Part shown: piece by piece, positions 61,287 through 64,000 of the stretch
Layout: the number at the start of each line of letters is the position of its first letter
How positions within the stretch are numbered: position 1 is the first letter of the stretch
NCBI RefSeq assembly: GCF_013817205.1
Contig: NZ_JACDDD010000002.1
Coordinates: 1-64,000, forward strand
Reading direction: 5' to 3'
From: Polaromonas sp.
GTDB taxonomy: Bacteria > Pseudomonadota > Gammaproteobacteria > Burkholderiales > Burkholderiaceae_C
DNA length: 64,000 nt
Position numbers and translations under genes: made by a program
The notes under the pieces: model-generated
The model's input: only the letters and a program-made list of their open reading frames with translations
What the model was told of the DNA's origin: nothing
The model's database searches: none

Positions 61287-61946
61287 GTGGACTCGCTCGC
61301 CGATCGCATCAACGCCGCGCTGCCACAAACCCAGTGCACGCGCTGCGGCTACCCTGACTGCGCCGCCTACGCGCAGGCCCTCGCCGAAGGCGAGGCCGGG
61401 ATCAACCAGTGCCCGCCGGGCGGCGCCGAAGGCATCCAGCGCCTGGCCGCCATCACCGGCCGGCCGGCGCTGCCACTGAATACCGACAATGGCACCGAAG
61501 GTCCGCGCCAGCTTGCCGTGATTGACGAAAACTGGTGCATCGGCTGCACCCTGTGCCTGGACGCCTGCCCGACCGACGCCATCATGGGCAGCAACAAACT
61601 CATGCACACCGTGGTCGAGCCTTATTGCACGGGCTGCGAGCTGTGCATTCCGGTCTGTCCCGTGGATTGCATCAGCCTCGAGAACGTGACTATCGTGCGT
61701 ACCGGCTGGGCCGCCTGGTCAGAAGCAGACGCTACCCTGGCCCGCACGCGCTATGAATTTCATAGCTTAAGGCGCACGCGGGACAAGGGCGAACACCAGA
61801 AAATGCTTGAAGAAAAAGCCGAAGCTGCACTGGCCGACCTGCCTGGGCACTCACGGCACACCGACCCGGCCGTTTTGGACCAGAAACGCGCGGTCATTGA
61901 AGCAGCACTGGCGCGCTCACGCGCCCGACGCGGCGCCAGCTCCTGA
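61287..61946 (+). CDS. RnfB/RsxB-like electron transport protein (two 4Fe-4S motifs), stand-alone; GTG start
   Basis: QTQCTRCGYPDCAAYAQALAEGEAGINQCPPGG; CIGCTLCLDACPTDAI; CTGCELCIPVCPVDCI. Confidence 0.88.
   Translation: MDSLADRINAALPQTQCTRCGYPDCAAYAQALAEGEAGINQCPPGGAEGIQRLAAITGRPALPLNTDNGTEGPRQLAVIDENWCIGCTLCLDACPTDAIMGSNKLMHTVVEPYCTGCELCIPVCPVDCISLENVTIVRTGWAAWSEADATLARTRYEFHSLRRTRDKGEHQKMLEEKAEAALADLPGHSRHTDPAVLDQKRAVIEAALARSRARRGASS
61750..61808 (+). repeat. Dispersed palindromic element (family 1) inside rnfB-like gene
   Basis: GCTATGAATTTCATAGCTTAAGGCGCACGCGGGACAAGGGCGAACACCAGAAAATGCTTGA. Confidence 0.6.
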
Positions 61947-61950
61947 GCCC

Positions 61951-62391
61951 TCAGCCGAGCACGTCGTTCACCGAGTCGCGGAACTCGGCCAGGCTGACGG
62001 CGTTGTCAATTTCGCGCGGCAAGGCGTCGCGAATCGAAAAAACCCCCAATATCTGCCCGGCCGAAGAAACAATCGGCAGATGCCGGAACCCGCGCTCCAG
62101 CAAAATCAGCACGGCATCCGACACCGCCGTCTCTGGCACCACGCAAAGCGGGTTGTGGGTCATCACATCGGAGACCGGCGTTTTTTGGGCATCCAGCGCC
62201 TTGGCCAGCACGCGAGTCATCAGGTCGCGCTCGGTCAGAATGCCCAGCATGACGCCTGCAGTGTCAATGATCAGCACGCTGCCGCAGTTCGCCTTGGTCA
62301 TCACGCAAGCGGCCTGCCAGACGCTGGCTTGCGGCGGACAACTCACCACATGCCGGTGCGGCATGGATTGAAACACGGTACGTTCAGCCAT
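61951..62391 (-). CDS. CBS-domain-containing protein
   Basis: ANCGSVLIIDTAGVMLGILTERDLMTRVLAKALDAQKTPVSDVMT...FRHLPIVSSAGQILGVFSIRD. Confidence 0.9.
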   Translation of the reverse strand: MAERTVFQSMPHRHVVSCPPQASVWQAACVMTKANCGSVLIIDTAGVMLGILTERDLMTRVLAKALDAQKTPVSDVMTHNPLCVVPETAVSDAVLILLERGFRHLPIVSSAGQILGVFSIRDALPREIDNAVSLAEFRDSVNDVLG

Positions 62392-62400
62392 GATGGCCTC

Positions 62401-63456
62401 CTAGCGCAGTGACGAATTGAGTTTATTCAGCACTTCGGCCCCCGGGCTCAGTTGATTGACTCCCAACTTGTTCAGCGGCGTGTCGCTGGTGTTGAGCGCC
62501 ACATGCAGGTCTGTGGCCAGCGGATCAACGTAGAGCAGGCCCGTCACCACTTCGCCACGCGCCTGGTGGGCGTTCATGTAGCTCAGTGCAGCAAAGCGGT
62601 CCGTCGGGTCGTAGTCTTCCTGCAACTTCCGAAAACGCAGGCTGGAACCGTCGTGTTGCACCACCTCGATGACCTCCCCGGGGGCATAACTTGCCGTGAT
62701 TTCGTCACGTGCGCTGATGAAATCAATACGGCTGACCGCCTCATTGTGCTCGCGCACATAGTCATAACTTTTGGTGCTGCCCGCATGGTTGTTGAAAGCC
62801 ACGCAAGGGCTGACGACGTCGAGAAAGGCCGCACCGCCATGGCCAATGGCGCCTTTGATCAATGGCACCAGTTGCGCCTTGTCCCCCGAAAATCCGCGCG
62901 CCACGTAGGTGGCACCCAGTTGCAGCGCCAGCGCCACCAGGTCCACCGGGCTGTCGCTGTTAACCACGCCCTTCTTGCTTTTGGAGCCCTGGTCTGCGGT
63001 GGCCGAAAACTGGCCCTTGGTCAGGCCATACACACCATTGTTTTCAACGATGTAGACCATGTTGATGCCGCGCCGCATCGCATGGGCAAACTGACCCAGG
63101 CCGATGGACGCCGAATCCCCGTCGCCGGAAACCCCCAGGTACAGCAGATCGCGGTTGGCCAGGTTGGCGCCCGTCAACACCGAAGGCATGCGCCCGTGCA
63201 CGGTGTTGAAGCCGTGCGACGCACCCAAAAAGTAGTCGGGCGTCTTGGAGCTGCAGCCGATGCCCGACAGCTTGGCAACCCGGTGCGGCTCAATATCCAG
63301 CTCCCAGCAGGCCTGGATGATGGCCGCAGAGATGGAGTCATGCCCGCAGCCAGCACACAGCGTGGAGATTTTTCCCTCGTAGTCGCGCCGCGTGTAGCCG
63401 ACCTTGTTAACGGTAAGCGACGGATGGTGCAAGCGGGGTTTGGCCAGGTAAGTCAT
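62401..63456 (-). CDS. 2-oxoacid:ferredoxin oxidoreductase, beta subunit
   Basis: STLCAGCGHDSISAAIIQACWELDIEPHRVAKLSGIGCSSKTPDYFLG; GDGDSASIGLGQFAHAMRRGINMVYIVENNGVYGLTKGQFS. Confidence 0.92.
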   Translation of the reverse strand: MTYLAKPRLHHPSLTVNKVGYTRRDYEGKISTLCAGCGHDSISAAIIQACWELDIEPHRVAKLSGIGCSSKTPDYFLGASHGFNTVHGRMPSVLTGANLANRDLLYLGVSGDGDSASIGLGQFAHAMRRGINMVYIVENNGVYGLTKGQFSATADQGSKSKKGVVNSDSPVDLVALALQLGATYVARGFSGDKAQLVPLIKGAIGHGGAAFLDVVSPCVAFNNHAGSTKSYDYVREHNEAVSRIDFISARDEITASYAPGEVIEVVQHDGSSLRFRKLQEDYDPTDRFAALSYMNAHQARGEVVTGLLYVDPLATDLHVALNTSDTPLNKLGVNQLSPGAEVLNKLNSSLR

Positions 63457-64000
63457 GCCACACGCTCCTTGCCTTGCTGGTCTTGTTGTTGGGGACTGCC
63501 CATCTGCGTTTTCACGTGCTCGGTAATGGCCTTGGTGATAAATCGCGCGGTGATGGGCGTGCCGTCGTAGTGCAGCACCCGCACCAGGCGCGCCGGATCA
63601 ATGTCCAACTCATTGACCAGCAGGCAATGCATCTGCGCGTCGCGGTTCTGTTCCACCACAAACACCTTGTCATGCGCGGCAATGAACTGCGCGACCGAAT
63701 CCGGGAACGGAAAGGCGCGCAGCCGCATGGCGTCCAGATCAATGCCGGCCTCGCCCAGCACATCCAGCGCCTCGTTCATCGCCGGGCTTGTAGAACCAAA
63801 GTAAATGACGCCCAACGGGGTCTTGCGCTTTGCATTGCGCAGCACCGGCTGCGGCACCAGCGTTGCCGCGGTTTCAAACTTTTTCAGCAGCCGCTGGACG
63901 TTGTAGATGTAGTCCGGCCCGCGCTCGGAGTACTGCGCATAGGCGTTGCGTGTGGTTCCGCGCGTGAAATAACTGCCTTTGCTTGCATGGGTGCCCGGCA
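63453..64000 (-). CDS. 2-oxoacid:acceptor oxidoreductase, alpha subunit (C-terminal part; continues past window end)
   Basis: Open frame runs to the window edge: PGTHASKGSYFTRGTTRNAYAQYSERGPDYIYNVQRLLKKFETAATLVPQPVLRNAKRKTPLGVIYFGS...; 4-nt overlap with the beta subunit. Confidence 0.88.
   Translation of the reverse strand, partial: PGTHASKGSYFTRGTTRNAYAQYSERGPDYIYNVQRLLKKFETAATLVPQPVLRNAKRKTPLGVIYFGSTSPAMNEALDVLGEAGIDLDAMRLRAFPFPDSVAQFIAAHDKVFVVEQNRDAQMHCLLVNELDIDPARLVRVLHYDGTPITARFITKAITEHVKTQMGSPQQQDQQGKERVA

Noticed and set aside
1-64000. CRISPR arrays, integrases, transposases, toxin-antitoxin or phage-defence modules
   Set aside because: No regularly spaced direct repeats with unique spacers and no recognisable proteins of these classes among the plausible ORFs.

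Overview
High-GC betaproteobacterial chromosome segment. Gene order, the PHB genes and the dispersed-repeat style point to Burkholderiales, probably Comamonadaceae (Polaromonas/Rhodoferax-like); this placement is inference. Almost everything is core genome: aceF(partial)-aceE, a PAS histidine kinase/FixJ-type regulator pair, folD, carAB, the envelope/translation supercluster rpsB-tsf-pyrH-frr-uppS-cdsA-dxr-rseP-bamA-skp-lpxD-fabZ-lpxA-lpxB-rnhB-trmH, dadA, nnr, yggT, rnr, rimO, phaR, relA, bdhA, dnaQ, the isc operon, uvrB, an aromatic/aspartate aminotransferase, phaZ, a stand-alone RnfB-like ferredoxin and a 2-oxoacid:ferredoxin oxidoreductase (KorAB-like, partial). There are three tRNAs (Leu-CAG, Val-GAC, Val-CAC). 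I see no CRISPR array, prophage, transposase or defence island. The most interesting signal is two families of short dispersed repeats. The first is a ~60-bp double-hairpin element (core GCTATCNNNNNGATAGC, then TGCTTGCGCCCGTCCAGCAAGGGCTGGAGCC and a T-run) with about 13 recognisable copies, about 10 of them inside open reading frames and translated without breaking the protein, reminiscent of Rickettsia palindromic elements. The second is a ~70-170-bp GC-rich element (CCCCCACG...CTCTGCCCCCC..GGGGGG...) with 6 copies that abut stop codons and supply the folD C-terminus and stop. Other points: a type-1-like IscR operator, a candidate PhaR operator, a decayed SnoaL/NTF2-like gene remnant, a strong hairpin in the greA leader, and an AraC/hydrolase pair between carB and greA.
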